The notes: generated by a model not told the origin, from the letters alone. Positions 49,795 through 58,600 are shown, counted from the stretch's first letter. The stretch: 64,000 nt of DNA from Micromonospora tarapacensis (GCF_019697375.1 NZ_JAHCDI010000004.1:3335324-3399323); one strand, 5' to 3'. Program-made: numbers and translations.

Positions 49795-50885
49795 TCAGGG
49801 TTGATCGGCAGTGAGCGCAGCGATCGCAGACCTTGCCTCCGGCATCTCGAACAGTTCCTCCAGGACCTGGGGATAGCTGACACCCTGCGCGACCCGGCCA
49901 CGCACTAGTTCAAAGGCCGCCCTAACGCCCGGTGAGGCGACCGGTGGGCGGGCCGGGACGGTGAGCGATTCTGCAGTGGACGGAGACAGCAGAGAGCCGG
50001 CGCGACCAACGAGTCGGCTTATCAGGTCAGCGTAGGAGAGGCCGTACCGGTCAAGTATGGGCCGGGAGCTGTGCAACTCCGCCGGCTCAGAAATCTCGCT
50101 CAGGGCCAACTGACGGGGGATCGAGGCTGCGGCGAGCACGATGTGCTCGAACTGAACATCGGTAGACCCCTCGCGGACGGCCTGCCGGCTCCCCTCGTTC
50201 TCAAGTGTCAGGAGCAGGCCGGAACTCGGCCCGTCGACCTTCCTCGAAATCACGTTAATGGGCCACATCAAAAGGCGGCTTACCATGTTCACGGGTAGGA
50301 GTCCCGTCGACTCCAACGAATCGACAGCAGGCGCCCAGGGGCGCTTACCCTGGAATGGCTTCAGGCGGCCGACCTCCGATAACAGGTCACTGCGGTTGAC
50401 GCCACTGCGCGTCAACAGAGCATTCGCCGTCGTCTCCTCGCTCACGAGAAGCGCGAGCAGCACTTCGCGGTCGCCGACCCATGGAAGTTCCCGCTCCGCG
50501 GACATTGATCGCGCATCGGCCAGAACCTGCACGGCTCCTGCCGTCCACGCGGGCAACACCGCGGACTGTCCACCAATCAGGAAGTCCGACCCGTCGCGGA
50601 CAACCTCGCGAAGGAGGGCACGAGCCCCATACAGGGAAAGTGGCTCTGCATGCCCAGACTCCCCCTTTTGTCGAACCTCCGATCCTCCAATGCCCGACCA
50701 TCCGACTTCAGGACGGTGTCGAGTGAACGAATCTCACCCCTCATCCTCCGACAATATTCAAGCAGCAGGTCACCGGATCCGACAGATAGTTTCCCGCCAT
50801 GGGCCGCCCTTTTGAACGCCGGCGTAAGAATCGCCATAACCGTCCACGACGAGTAGTCGAAGACGTCCACCTGAAGGCCACCCAC
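49795..50885 (-). pseudogene. Clp N-domain-repeat-like protein, one-base frameshift near 50666
   Basis: I do not recognise a named family. The first frame (from GTG 50885, or GTG 50870) reads SWTVMAILTPAFKRAAHGGK and SGDLLLEYCRRMRGEI. After ALEDRRFDKRG the signal jumps to a second frame, which runs EVRQKGESGHAEPL, GARALLREVVRDGSDFLIGG and AGAVQVLADARSMSAERELP, to the stop at 49795. One extra C in the CCCCC run (50661-50665) or T in the adjacent TTTT run joins them into a ~363-residue protein. AVQVLADARS...REVLLALLVSE and QFEHIVLAAASIPRQLA echo the alpha-helical repeat of ClpA/ClpC N-domains (helix, then a short H/V-LLLALL-type helix). No ATPase motif is present. Codons are richer in A/T than in neighbouring genes. 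Confidence 0.6.
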
Positions 50886-51026
50886 AAGACCTCAACTTCC
50901 ATCGATCTGTGCATAGTTACTTCGCTAGAAACAACCCCACCACGCAATATCGCCGCCTACGGCATCCAAAAAAAAACGATGGTCAAATCAGGCACAGAAG
51001 AACAACGCCGAAGCCGTGGGTGCGGA
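50886..51026. other. Low-GC intergenic patch with A9 tract
   Basis: About 140 bases of unusually AT-rich sequence for this genome, including a run of nine A residues near 50969. No gene is visible. It probably holds the promoter of the Clp-repeat gene and marks foreign or remodelled DNA. Confidence 0.5.
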
Positions 51027-51179
51027 TCAGTTCATACAGGGGGTGAGCATGCCGTCGATCAGCGTTTCCAGCTCGTCCTGGTAGCGCTCCGTGGTCGAGG
51101 AGCCACAGGCGAACAGTTCGGCCAGCACGTCCGGTGGCAGGTTGTGCCGCAGCACGACCGCGAACCTGATCTCAGCCAC
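51027..51179 (-). CDS. 50-residue ORF or gene remnant, in frame behind a TAG stop
   Basis: From GTG 51179 the reverse strand reads EIRFAVVLRHNLPPDVLAEL, CGSSTTERYQDELETLIDGM and ends LTPCMN. Its codons are strongly host-like (C/G third positions), unlike the flanking accessory genes. It is in the same frame as the upstream gene and separated from its TAG stop (51201-51203) by only seven codons. It may be a small gene or the C-terminal scrap of a native gene interrupted by the island. No family is recognised. Confidence 0.4.
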   Translation of the reverse strand: MAEIRFAVVLRHNLPPDVLAELFACGSSTTERYQDELETLIDGMLTPCMN

Positions 51180-51200
51180 AGCCGCAGAGCCCGAAGGAAA

Positions 51201-52142
51201 CTACTCGCTACGGCCGCCCCCTGACATCAGGTTGATGCCCTGCGCCTCCGCCACTTGCTCGGCGCGACGAATGATCTCATCGATTTCGCGTTCGTAGAGC
51301 CCGAGATCCTCGACGGCCTGCACGAACCCAAGCACCTTCACCTGAATCGCTAGTTCCAGATCCACTTCCCCGTATGCGGCGGCATCCTCCCCAAGGACGC
51401 CCTCGATTATCGAAGTGGCGGTCGACCGGTCCAACAGTGGGTCTTGCGAAGCGGCGACTACTCTGCCGACGAAACCGGCAACCATCTCGACAGTCCGACC
51501 GCGATGAAAGCGTTGCCTGACTGCGATTTCAAACGCAGCGTCGACCACTGCGGCGATCGCGTCGTTCGACTGCTCACGCGGCGACGTAGCCACCCACTCA
51601 TGATCATAGCCAGCCATAGCTTCCAACGTCTGACCGATCACCGACCTCGGTTGACTGCCGGCAGCATCGCCGCCGCCTTTGGTGGCGGCACCTTCACGTG
51701 TCGCACGCCGAGATCGTCCAATCTTACGGCGCCAACGATCCAGCCGCTTCTCCGCAGCCCTGACCAACTCTGCCGTATCCCATTCAGACAGACACGCTGT
51801 CCGCACTAAATCGTCAAGAATGGGTAGAACCAGTAGTCGCTCACGCCGACGAAGGTCAAGTGGATGGGCTGCCCCCAGAGCCAGATCAACAAGCGCCGCA
51901 ACGACATGCGGCGCGACGGGGGAAGTCCCCTGCCTCATCAGGACGGCTGAAACATAGCTTCGCGCCGCCTCGGCACCGGTGTCTTGAGCAAACATTCGCC
52001 GCATCGCGACAATCCACGCCTGATAGATCAACTCGGATGCCGAGGCAGGGTGGACCATCAGGCGCAACGTACGTCCCAGATCCTGATCGATCAGATACTG
52101 CCACACACGCCTTCCGGCACCCGTCACCGGCGCCAGGGTCAC
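51201..52142 (-). CDS. Helix-rich protein of unknown function in the Clp-repeat island
   Basis: A 313-residue protein (from GTG 52142, with GGGAGG 8 bases ahead; GTG 52163 is an alternative) that I do not recognise. It is almost entirely helical: YLIDQDLGRTLRLMVHPASA, ELIYQAWIVAMRRMFAQDTG, VLPILDDLVRTACLSEWDTA, then a basic stretch ([20 protein letters not shown]), and VDAAFEIAVRQRFHRGRTVE toward the end. No signal peptide, membrane segment or catalytic motif is visible. It lies between two Clp-repeat-like genes and is divergent from one of them, so it may be the third member of one system. Codon use is less GC-biased than that of housekeeping neighbours. Confidence 0.65.
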   Translation of the reverse strand: MTLAPVTGAGRRVWQYLIDQDLGRTLRLMVHPASASELIYQAWIVAMRRMFAQDTGAEAARSYVSAVLMRQGTSPVAPHVVAALVDLALGAAHPLDLRRRERLLVLPILDDLVRTACLSEWDTAELVRAAEKRLDRWRRKIGRSRRATREGAATKGGGDAAGSQPRSVIGQTLEAMAGYDHEWVATSPREQSNDAIAAVVDAAFEIAVRQRFHRGRTVEMVAGFVGRVVAASQDPLLDRSTATSIIEGVLGEDAAAYGEVDLELAIQVKVLGFVQAVEDLGLYEREIDEIIRRAEQVAEAQGINLMSGGGRSE

Positions 52143-52610
52143 CTCTCCGGCCTCCCGTACCACCGCCTCGCCACCTCCGCGCCCATCTTTGCCGCACGCT
52201 TTGCTAGCACCAAGACTCCCAAGAAGCCTATAGAGGCTCCACGAAGGTTGATGGGGGTCGGCTGACGCCGCCGGTCTGTCCAGGGTGGACCATGGACTGA
52301 GGGTGCCCGTGGCCATGGTTGAGGATATGTCCGGTGGCGCTGCGCCACCACCCGGCGCACCCGAGGCCACCTCGGCCCCCGGCAACTTCGCTGAGCCCGT
52401 ATCACGCGGTGCGGAATGCAAGGAAGAGTTACCGGGAGGCCGGCGGCGGCTACGCCGCGCACCGCAAGCCCGTACCCTATCGCGGCAAGCATCGACACGC
52501 TCCGCAGCACCGAGGTCAATACAACCCGAATCGGGCCACCGGGATTTTGTTTCGGCAGACGGCGGCGAGGGTGGGAGCCGGAGGACGTAGCCCATAGAAC
52601 GGAGGCGGCC
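52143..52610. other. Divergent 468-base intergenic region
   Basis: Lies between the divergent unknown gene (51201-52142) and the Clp-repeat gene at 52611. A plus-strand frame at 52319-52597 reads RNARKSYREAGGGYAAHRKP and KHRHAPQHRGQYNPNRATG, basic and without a known match; it could be a small gene but the evidence is weak. The rest presumably carries two promoters. Confidence 0.4.
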
Positions 52611-53750
52611 ATGTCCACCGCGATCGGTGGAGGCACGTATTCGGTGCTGCGCCGAGCTGGGCGCGAGGCGGCGCGTCTGAAGAAGACGAGCATCGGCGTC
52701 GACGACGTGCTCTTCGGCATGCTGGGGCGTTATCCGCGGCTGCGGATGGCGGTCCCGGTCCGGCCGCAGCCGCAGCGTAGCGAGGAGCCGCGCGAGCCAT
52801 CCGATGACTTTGAGTTGTCGGTGGAGCTGATGCTTGAGGTGGTTCGGGCGATGCGGGAGGCGTACTGGCGGTCTTTCGGCTGGCCAGGCCCGGCGCGGGA
52901 CCGGTTTGCGGAGGCGCCCGGCTGGGAGCCTTCTGCGGTGGCGGTGTTACGGCTTGCCGCTCATCTTGCGGTGCTGCGTCGGGCATCGTGCGTGGGCAGC
53001 CACCACTTGCTTGAGGCGCTGTTGGAAGGCCCGGGCCGGCACGCTCACGAGTATATTGCGCTGGATCGATTCTTGGCTGGTCGGCTGGATGATGTGGTGG
53101 CCCGGCTGTGGCCGGAGGGTGACCGGGAATCGCCCCGGCCGGGGATTGCCGGGCCGTTGCGGGAGATCGGGGTCCTTGGCCGGGAGCCTGGCAGGAGGAC
53201 AGGCCAGTTGAAGAGGCGCCTGGCTGTCTCGGCCAGTCGGCTGTTCGCCGAGACCACGCCGGCATTGAGCTGGCTGGAGGTGGAGGCGGTCGCCGAGACG
53301 GTCCGGCTCGGGCACGACCGCACGTCGCCGGCGCATCTGATCATGGGGGTGCTCGTGCTCGAAGAGGAGATGCAGGCCGGCGACCTTCGGCCCGCCTCGC
53401 CGTCCGATATAGCGAACGAGGTCCTGCTCGGCCGTTTCGGAGCGGCCCGGCAGGACGCCAGCCTTGTGACAGCAACGACGAGCTATGGCGCGGAGATAGC
53501 TGGACCGCGTCCGAAGCGGTCATGGCAGACCGACCGGAGAAACCCGCCGTGGACGGTGGCGGCTGCCCGGATCGCCGAGCGGGCCCGGGAACTAAGCACA
53601 CTCGGGGCGCGGGTGCCGGCAGGAAGCGCTCATCTGGTGTACGCCGCCGTCACCGACTCTGATGCAGGTGGCCGACAGTTGCTCTCTGATTTGGGCGTCG
53701 ATCCTTCAGCCGTTCGCGGCTTGGCCGCCGATCGCCTCGGACTGACTTGA
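52611..53750 (+). CDS. Tandem Clp N-domain-like repeat protein without ATPase
   Basis: A 379-residue protein that appears to consist of repeated ClpA/ClpC N-domain-type units. The units are VLRRAGREAARLKKTSIGVD-DVLFGML (residues ~10-40), AVLRLAAHLAVLRRASCVGS-HHLLEALLEG (~110-140), VEAVAETVRLGHDRTSPAHL-IMGVLVLE (~220-250) and AARIAERARELSTLGARVPA-GSAHLVYAAV (~320-350). Each shows a helix, a small-residue turn, and an H-L-L/V-type second helix. The last unit ends LLSDLGVDPSAVRGLAADRL, as in Clp N-domains. No Walker motifs occur, so it cannot be an unfoldase itself. It may bind substrates or act as an adaptor. ATG 52611 has GGAGG 5 bases ahead. Confidence 0.68.
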   Translation: MSTAIGGGTYSVLRRAGREAARLKKTSIGVDDVLFGMLGRYPRLRMAVPVRPQPQRSEEPREPSDDFELSVELMLEVVRAMREAYWRSFGWPGPARDRFAEAPGWEPSAVAVLRLAAHLAVLRRASCVGSHHLLEALLEGPGRHAHEYIALDRFLAGRLDDVVARLWPEGDRESPRPGIAGPLREIGVLGREPGRRTGQLKRRLAVSASRLFAETTPALSWLEVEAVAETVRLGHDRTSPAHLIMGVLVLEEEMQAGDLRPASPSDIANEVLLGRFGAARQDASLVTATTSYGAEIAGPRPKRSWQTDRRNPPWTVAAARIAERARELSTLGARVPAGSAHLVYAAVTDSDAGGRQLLSDLGVDPSAVRGLAADRLGLT

Positions 53751-53906
53751 CACCAGCACAAGCCGCAAAGCCCGTCGGTCGAAGTAGGCTCCGAAGGCAC
53801 CAGCCGAGTGATCAAGACCGTCGTCCGCGACGCCTACGCCTCCGCAACCCCGTCAACCAGGAACCACGCACCCGCTGCGCCAGCACCCGCTGCGCCCGGG
53901 GCCACC

Positions 53907-54680
53907 TCAGCCCCGCCAATCTCGTTGAGCCCCAGGGGGAAGGGGCGCCGCCCGACCAGGGCGGTGGTCGGGTTCGGTGCGGGTGGCAGCCCCTTCCCCT
54001 TCCAACGCTCCGGGAGGGTAGAGGCGTACAAACCGGGTGACGGTGTCGCGGTCACCCTCCACGCGTACGGTGCCGGCGCGTTCGGCGTCCGCGAGCGGCA
54101 GGCCGCCGAAGAGCACCTCGCTCCAGACCGTCGACTCGGCGGTCACGGTCGCCGCCGGGTTGCCGGCGGCACCGGGCTGGACGTCCAGCAGTCGGTCGAC
54201 GGCGGCCAGCTGGTATTCGCGTACCGGTGGGTTGGTCTGGCGGGCGTCGTACAGGCGCAGGGTGGTCGGCGGCAGGTGGTCGGGGGCCGGCGGCGCCATG
54301 GTGCGCATGGCCAGGATCGCGGCGTCGGGGGTCATGCCACCGCTGGTGCGCGGATCCCGGCCGGACGAGTACCACCGGCCGAGCGCCGCGAGCACCGACT
54401 CCAGCCCACGACCCCACTCGGTGACGACGTACGCGCGGGTGCGCGCCAGGTCGGGCAGGGTCACCTGCTCGACGACGCCGGCCTGCCGCAGCGATCTGAG
54501 CCGGTCACTGAGGACCGCCGGAGTGATGCCACGAACGGCCTCCTGTAGGTCGGCGAAGCGTTTGGGGCCGAGGAGCAGTTCACGGACGACGATGAGCGTC
54601 CACCGGTCACCCACCAGGTCGAGGGCGTTGGCCGCCCGGCAGGCGTCGCCGTGCTGCGCGTAGGTCAACTTGGCAGGCAA
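53907..54680 (-). CDS. HxlR family regulator with C-terminal SCP2-like domain
   Basis: A 257-residue regulator. The winged helix (~10-105) has LDLVGDRWTLIVVRELLLGP, RFADLQEAVRGITPAVLSDR and LRSLRQAGVVEQVTLPD, typical of HxlR. The second half (VREYQLAAVDRLLDVQPGAA, VTAESTVWSEVLFGGLPLAD) resembles a sterol-carrier-like ligand domain, as in many actinobacterial members. Starts with TTG 54680; ribosome site weak. It is divergent from the DUF899 gene and probably controls it. The last ~25 residues are low complexity. Confidence 0.85.
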   Translation of the reverse strand: MPAKLTYAQHGDACRAANALDLVGDRWTLIVVRELLLGPKRFADLQEAVRGITPAVLSDRLRSLRQAGVVEQVTLPDLARTRAYVVTEWGRGLESVLAALGRWYSSGRDPRTSGGMTPDAAILAMRTMAPPAPDHLPPTTLRLYDARQTNPPVREYQLAAVDRLLDVQPGAAGNPAATVTAESTVWSEVLFGGLPLADAERAGTVRVEGDRDTVTRFVRLYPPGALEGEGAATRTEPDHRPGRAAPLPPGAQRDWRG

Positions 54681-54730
54681 TCAGTCTCTACTTTCTTCAC
54701 ACGAGCAGTAGCTATGTTTAAGATAGCGGA

Positions 54731-55453
54731 ATGCGGAGTACCGACACACACCCAGCGCCCCCCATGGTCGACCGCGACACGTGGCTTCGTGAGCGGAACG
54801 CCCTACTCGCACGGGAGAAGGCACACACCCGTGAGGGTGACGCCATCGCCGCCGCCCGCCGCCGCCTTCCGATGACCGGGATCGACCCGGTCAAGCTGGT
54901 CGGCGAGCACGGCCCGATCTCGTTGCTCGACGTCTTCGACGGGCAAGACCAACTCGTGGTCTACAAGCACATGTGGCACCTCGGCAAGCCGTTCGAGGAA
55001 CAGTGCGAAGGCTGCACCCTGAGTATCTGGAACTTCCACGAGGCAAGCTACCTGGCGGCACGGGGCATCAGGTTCGCAGTCTTCAGCGAGGGCCCGTACG
55101 AGGAGATCGCACCGTTCCGCGAGTTCATGGGCTACACCCACCCGTGGTACTCGACCCATGGCATCGACGACCCCGCCGTCGCCGGAGGCGGCGACATCGC
55201 ATGCTATCTGCGCCGAGACGACCGGATATTCCTCACCTACGAGACGACCGGCCGCGGCGTCGAGGCGATCATGGGCTCACTCAAGCTGCTCGACATGACC
55301 GCCTACGGACGCCAGGAGGTCTGGGAGGACTCCCCCGACGGCTGGCCACAGGACCCGACCAGCTGGTGGCGCAGAGACGGCCGCCCGGTAGCCCAGTGGT
55401 CCCGCCCCGGCGCGACACCAGTCCGGCCACCGGAGCAACACCACTGCCACTGA
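54731..55453 (+). CDS. DUF899 thioredoxin-like protein
   Basis: A 240-residue member of the DUF899 family, which has a thioredoxin-like fold. Family blocks are VDRDTWLRERNALLAREKAH, LLDVFDGQDQLVVYKHMWH, EEQCEGCTLSIWNFHEASYL (Cys pair in CEGC at the redox position) and FREFMGYTHPWYSTHG. Such proteins are thought to be redox or detoxification related, with no proven reaction. It is divergent from an HxlR gene. ATG 54731 without a clear ribosome site; a TATGTTTAAGAT AT-rich promoter patch is just upstream. Confidence 0.88.
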   Translation: MRSTDTHPAPPMVDRDTWLRERNALLAREKAHTREGDAIAAARRRLPMTGIDPVKLVGEHGPISLLDVFDGQDQLVVYKHMWHLGKPFEEQCEGCTLSIWNFHEASYLAARGIRFAVFSEGPYEEIAPFREFMGYTHPWYSTHGIDDPAVAGGGDIACYLRRDDRIFLTYETTGRGVEAIMGSLKLLDMTAYGRQEVWEDSPDGWPQDPTSWWRRDGRPVAQWSRPGATPVRPPEQHHCH

Positions 55454-55593
55454 AGCCTGCCGGAGCGTCCGCTCGACCAGTGCGCGCGCCGGGGCGCGGA
55501 GGTCGCGGTGATCGACAACCTGGACGGCTTCCGCGCCGGCTGACCGGGCACTCTCCCGCGCATCGGTTCGCGCCGCTGTGGGACGCTCACGGG

Positions 55594-56046
55594 ATGAGTG
55601 AGGTGATCTTCCGCGAGGCGGTCCAGGCGGACCTGCCGGCCGTGCTCGACCTGCTCGCCGACGACGTGTTGGGGCGTGCCCGCGACGTCGGGGAGGTCGA
55701 CGCCACGTACGAGAAGGCGTTCGCCGACATCACCGCCGACCCGCGCAACCACCTCGTCGTCGCCGAGTTCTGTGGCGAACTGGTGGGCTGCATGCAGCTC
55801 ACCTACATTCCCGGGCTCGGCCGGCACGGTAGCGAGCGGCTGCTGGTCGAGTCGGTCCGGGTCCGCTCCGACCAGCGTGGTCGAGGGCTGGGGCGGCAGA
55901 TGATGACCTGGGCGATCGAGCGGGCCCGGCAGCGCGGCTGCGGCCTGGTGCAGCTCACCACCGACAAGAGCCGGCACGACGCGCACCGCTTCTATCTCGG
56001 CCTGGGCTTCGTCGCCAGCCACGAGGGCATGAAGCTCAGCCTCTGA
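55594..56046 (+). CDS. GNAT family N-acetyltransferase
   Basis: A 150-residue single-domain acetyltransferase: IFREAVQADLPAVLDLLADD, LVGCMQLTYIPGLGRHGSER, the acetyl-CoA loop VRSDQRGRGLGRQMMTW, and YLGLGFVASHEGMKLSL at the end. The substrate is unknown; similar small GNATs act on antibiotics, polyamines or protein N-termini. ATG 55594. Its 3' end overlaps the convergent hypothetical gene by 11 bases. Confidence 0.88.
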   Translation: MSEVIFREAVQADLPAVLDLLADDVLGRARDVGEVDATYEKAFADITADPRNHLVVAEFCGELVGCMQLTYIPGLGRHGSERLLVESVRVRSDQRGRGLGRQMMTWAIERARQRGCGLVQLTTDKSRHDAHRFYLGLGFVASHEGMKLSL

Positions 56047-56362
56047 CGCCGTCACCTGCCGACGGCTCCGCCAGCCGGGGGCGCCCCACCTCGCAGCCGA
56101 GAACGGTGGCCCAGAAACCGGTAAGCGTCGACAGGCTCGACCCGTGGACCATGCTCCGGGTGGCGTTGCGGATCATCCAGAAGTCTCCGCCGGGCAGCAC
56201 CATCGCCCAACCGGCCGGGCCACCGCCGCCCTCTCCCACGAGCACCAGCAGTTCCGGCCTGCTGTCGACGTCGATCTCGGGCAGGTCCTCGACCGTCACG
56301 GACCACCGCTCCTGCTCCCCGAATCCCCTGCCGCCCCACCTCACCAGATCAATTGTCGTCAC
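56036..56362 (-). CDS. Hypothetical protein
   Basis: A 108-residue protein of unknown function, from GTG 56362: IDLVRWGGRGFGEQERWSVT, PEIDVDSRPELLVLVGEGGG, WAMVLPGGDFWMIRNATRSM. Codon bias favours C/G at third positions, supporting real coding. It resembles small immunity- or scaffold-like actinobacterial hypotheticals only in size. Convergent with the GNAT gene and divergent from the XRE gene. Confidence 0.55.
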   Translation of the reverse strand: MTTIDLVRWGGRGFGEQERWSVTVEDLPEIDVDSRPELLVLVGEGGGGPAGWAMVLPGGDFWMIRNATRSMVHGSSLSTLTGFWATVLGCEVGRPRLAEPSAGDGVRG

Positions 56363-56475
56363 CGTGCGGGAAGCGTGCGGGAGTGTCGGCAGTGGATGCA
56401 AGGCTCCGCGTGAGACAGTCATCCAGCGACACGTCAATAAGCCGATGAGACCTCAATTTCCTCGGAGCGGAGCCG

Positions 56476-57375
56476 ATGATGCGTCAGGATGAGACAACCG
56501 GCGGAGGCGTGACCGAGACAGGATCGACCGTGCCGCGACGTGAACTCGGCCGGCTGCTCCGACAGACCCGGGAACAGGCCGGCATCGGGCTGGAGGCAGC
56601 CGCTTCGGATCTCGAATGGTCCCGGGCCAAGATGTACCGCGTCGAGGCTGGTCAGGCTCCGATCCGCGCCCTGGACGTCGAGCAGATGTGCCGCCTCTAC
56701 GGTGCCGTACCCGAGATGTCCGAGGTGCTTGTCAGTCTCGCCAAGGAATCCAAGAGCAAAGGCTGGTACCACGCCTACGGCGAGGTGATCCCCCGGTGGT
56801 TCCAGCTGTACGTGGGACTCGAATCCGCCGCCAACCGCATCCGCTCCTACGAACAGAGCTTGATTCCCGGGCTTCTACAAACTCCTGAGTACACGGCAGA
56901 GGTCGCGCGGTGCCGACCGGGCATCACCGATGGCGAGGTGGCGAAGCTCGTTGAGTTGCGGCTGGAACGTCAACGTATCCTCACGAGACGGCGACCGGCC
57001 GCGCCAATGCTGGACGTAATTTTGGACGAGGGTCTGCTCCACAGAAGCCTGCCTGGCATCTCTCGGCAGATCGCCAAGCTGATAGAGGCCGGCGAGGCAC
57101 CGAACGTCTCCGTCAGAATCGCTCCGCTCAATGGCAAGCTCAATCGTGCCGCCGTCGCCGGCAGTTTCGTCATCCTGGACTTTCCCGTCAAGGGTGCCCG
57201 ATCAGCCGAGCCGACCACGGTCTACAACGAAAGCCTCTCCGGCGCACTCTACCTTGATCGTCGGGACGAGGTCCGGGCATACGCCGAGGTGTGGAACCAG
57301 CTCAGCGCAGCGGCGCTGAGCACCGAGGAATCACGCACGCTCCTGCGTCGAATCATGGAGAGGCATCATGAGTGA
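56476..57375 (+). CDS. XRE-family regulator with DUF5753
   Basis: A 299-residue protein. The N-terminal HTH (~20-75) reads LGRLLRQTREQAGIGLEAAA and SDLEWSRAKMYRVEAGQAPI; the remaining ~190 residues are DUF5753 (YEQSLIPGLLQTPEYTAEVA, VRIAPLNGKLNRAAVAGSFV, TTVYNESLSGALYLDRRDEV). Such regulators are always paired with a short DUF397 gene in streptomycetes and relatives, where some affect development. ATG 56476 has GGAG upstream. Overlaps the DUF397 gene by 8 bases. Confidence 0.92.
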   Translation: MMRQDETTGGGVTETGSTVPRRELGRLLRQTREQAGIGLEAAASDLEWSRAKMYRVEAGQAPIRALDVEQMCRLYGAVPEMSEVLVSLAKESKSKGWYHAYGEVIPRWFQLYVGLESAANRIRSYEQSLIPGLLQTPEYTAEVARCRPGITDGEVAKLVELRLERQRILTRRRPAAPMLDVILDEGLLHRSLPGISRQIAKLIEAGEAPNVSVRIAPLNGKLNRAAVAGSFVILDFPVKGARSAEPTTVYNESLSGALYLDRRDEVRAYAEVWNQLSAAALSTEESRTLLRRIMERHHE

Positions 57376-57565
57376 TCTGAGCGGTTTGACCTGGCGCAAA
57401 GCCAGCCACAGCAGCGACCAGGGCAACTGCGTCGAGGTGGCGGGCGGTCTTGCGGGCGTGGTGGGGGTGCGGGACAGCAAGGACGTCGCCGGCCCGGCCC
57501 TGATCTTCGGCGCGTACCAGTGGCGGGCTTTTGTCCAGACCCTCAAGAGCAACCGCCCCGCGTAG
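57368..57565 (+). CDS. DUF397 protein
   Basis: A 65-residue DUF397 protein: LTWRKASHSSDQGNCVEVAG, VGVRDSKDVAGPALIFGAYQ and WRAFVQTLKSN, matching the family closely. It overlaps the end of the XRE/DUF5753 gene by 8 bases. The pair is believed to act together, perhaps as regulator and antagonist. Confidence 0.92.
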   Translation: MSDLSGLTWRKASHSSDQGNCVEVAGGLAGVVGVRDSKDVAGPALIFGAYQWRAFVQTLKSNRPA

Positions 57566-57574
57566 CCCGGCCGG

Positions 57575-58600
57575 TCAGCGGGGGCGGTCGCGGTCCTTGG
57601 ACGGCTGGACCCGCTTCGGTTCGCCGGGCATCTTCGGGTGGTCCGGCGGGTAGGGCAGGTCGCCCTCGCCGGCCGCGGCGTCCCGCTCGGCCCACTCCAG
57701 CAGCGGGGTGATGTCCCACCCGGTCTCGTCGATGCCGGCGTGCGGGTCACCCCGCTGCGCCAGCCGCTGCGGCACGGTACGCAGGTCGAAGTCGTCCGGG
57801 TCGACGTCGGGCAGCTCGTCCCAGGTGACCGGGGTGGAGACGGTGGCCCGGGCGTTGGCCCGCAGCGAGTACGCGCAGGCGATCGTGCGGTCGCGGGCCA
57901 TCTGGTTGTAGTCCACGAAGACCCGCTCGCCGCGTTCCTCCTTCCACCAGGCGGTGGTGACCAGTTCGGGGCGGCGGCGGGCCAGCTCCCGGGCCAGCGC
58001 GATGGTGGCCCGGCGCACCTCCACAAACGTCCAGCGGGGTTGGATGCGCAGGTAGACGTGCACGCCCCGGCCACCGGAGGTCTTCGGCCAGCCGCTCACG
58101 CCCAGCTCGTCGAGGATCGCGCGCAGCTCGGAGGCGGCCGTCGCGGCGTGCGCGAAGTCGGTGCCGGGTTGCGGGTCCAGGTCGATGCGCAGCTCGTCGG
58201 GGTGGTCGACGTCGGCGGCGCGCACCGGCCACGGGTGGAAGACCACCGTGCCCATCTGCGCGGCCCAGGCGACGTGGGCCAGGTCCGCCGGGCAGAGCTC
58301 CGCGGCCTTACGCCCGCTGGGGAAGCTGATCTCCGCGGTACGCACCCATGGGGGCACGCCCCGGGTGGGCACCCGCTTCTGAAAGAACATCTCCCCCTCG
58401 ATGCCGTCGGGGAAGCGTTGCAGGGTCGTCGGCCGGTCACGCAGGGAGCGCATGATGCCGTCGCCGACGCTGACGTAGTAGTGGAAGACGTCGGCCTTGG
58501 TGAAGCCGCGCCCCGGAAAGATCACGCGATCCGGGCTCGACAACCGTACGGTGTGCCCGGCCACCTCGATCTCCTCGGCCGCGGCTTTCGTGCCTGCCAT
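57575..58600 (-). CDS. ligD: LigD-type polymerase (NHEJ primase-polymerase domain)
   Basis: A 341-residue stand-alone POL domain of the archaeo-eukaryotic primase type. VRLSSPDRVIFPGRGFTKAD, QRFPDGIEGEMFFQKRVP, WPVRAADVDHPDELRIDLDP (catalytic Asp pair) and VSGWPKTSGGRGVHVYLRI are diagnostic. It lacks the ligase and phosphoesterase domains of full LigD, as in actinobacteria with split genes. It would fill gaps and add nucleotides at double-strand breaks. ATG 58600. No Ku gene is seen nearby. Confidence 0.92.
   Translation of the reverse strand: MAGTKAAAEEIEVAGHTVRLSSPDRVIFPGRGFTKADVFHYYVSVGDGIMRSLRDRPTTLQRFPDGIEGEMFFQKRVPTRGVPPWVRTAEISFPSGRKAAELCPADLAHVAWAAQMGTVVFHPWPVRAADVDHPDELRIDLDPQPGTDFAHAATAASELRAILDELGVSGWPKTSGGRGVHVYLRIQPRWTFVEVRRATIALARELARRRPELVTTAWWKEERGERVFVDYNQMARDRTIACAYSLRANARATVSTPVTWDELPDVDPDDFDLRTVPQRLAQRGDPHAGIDETGWDITPLLEWAERDAAAGEGDLPYPPDHPKMPGEPKRVQPSKDRDRPR

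Noticed and set aside
52319..52597. 92-residue basic frame upstream of the Clp-repeat gene
   Set aside because: No ribosome site, no recognisable family and ambiguous codon bias, so it is only mentioned in the intergenic entry.
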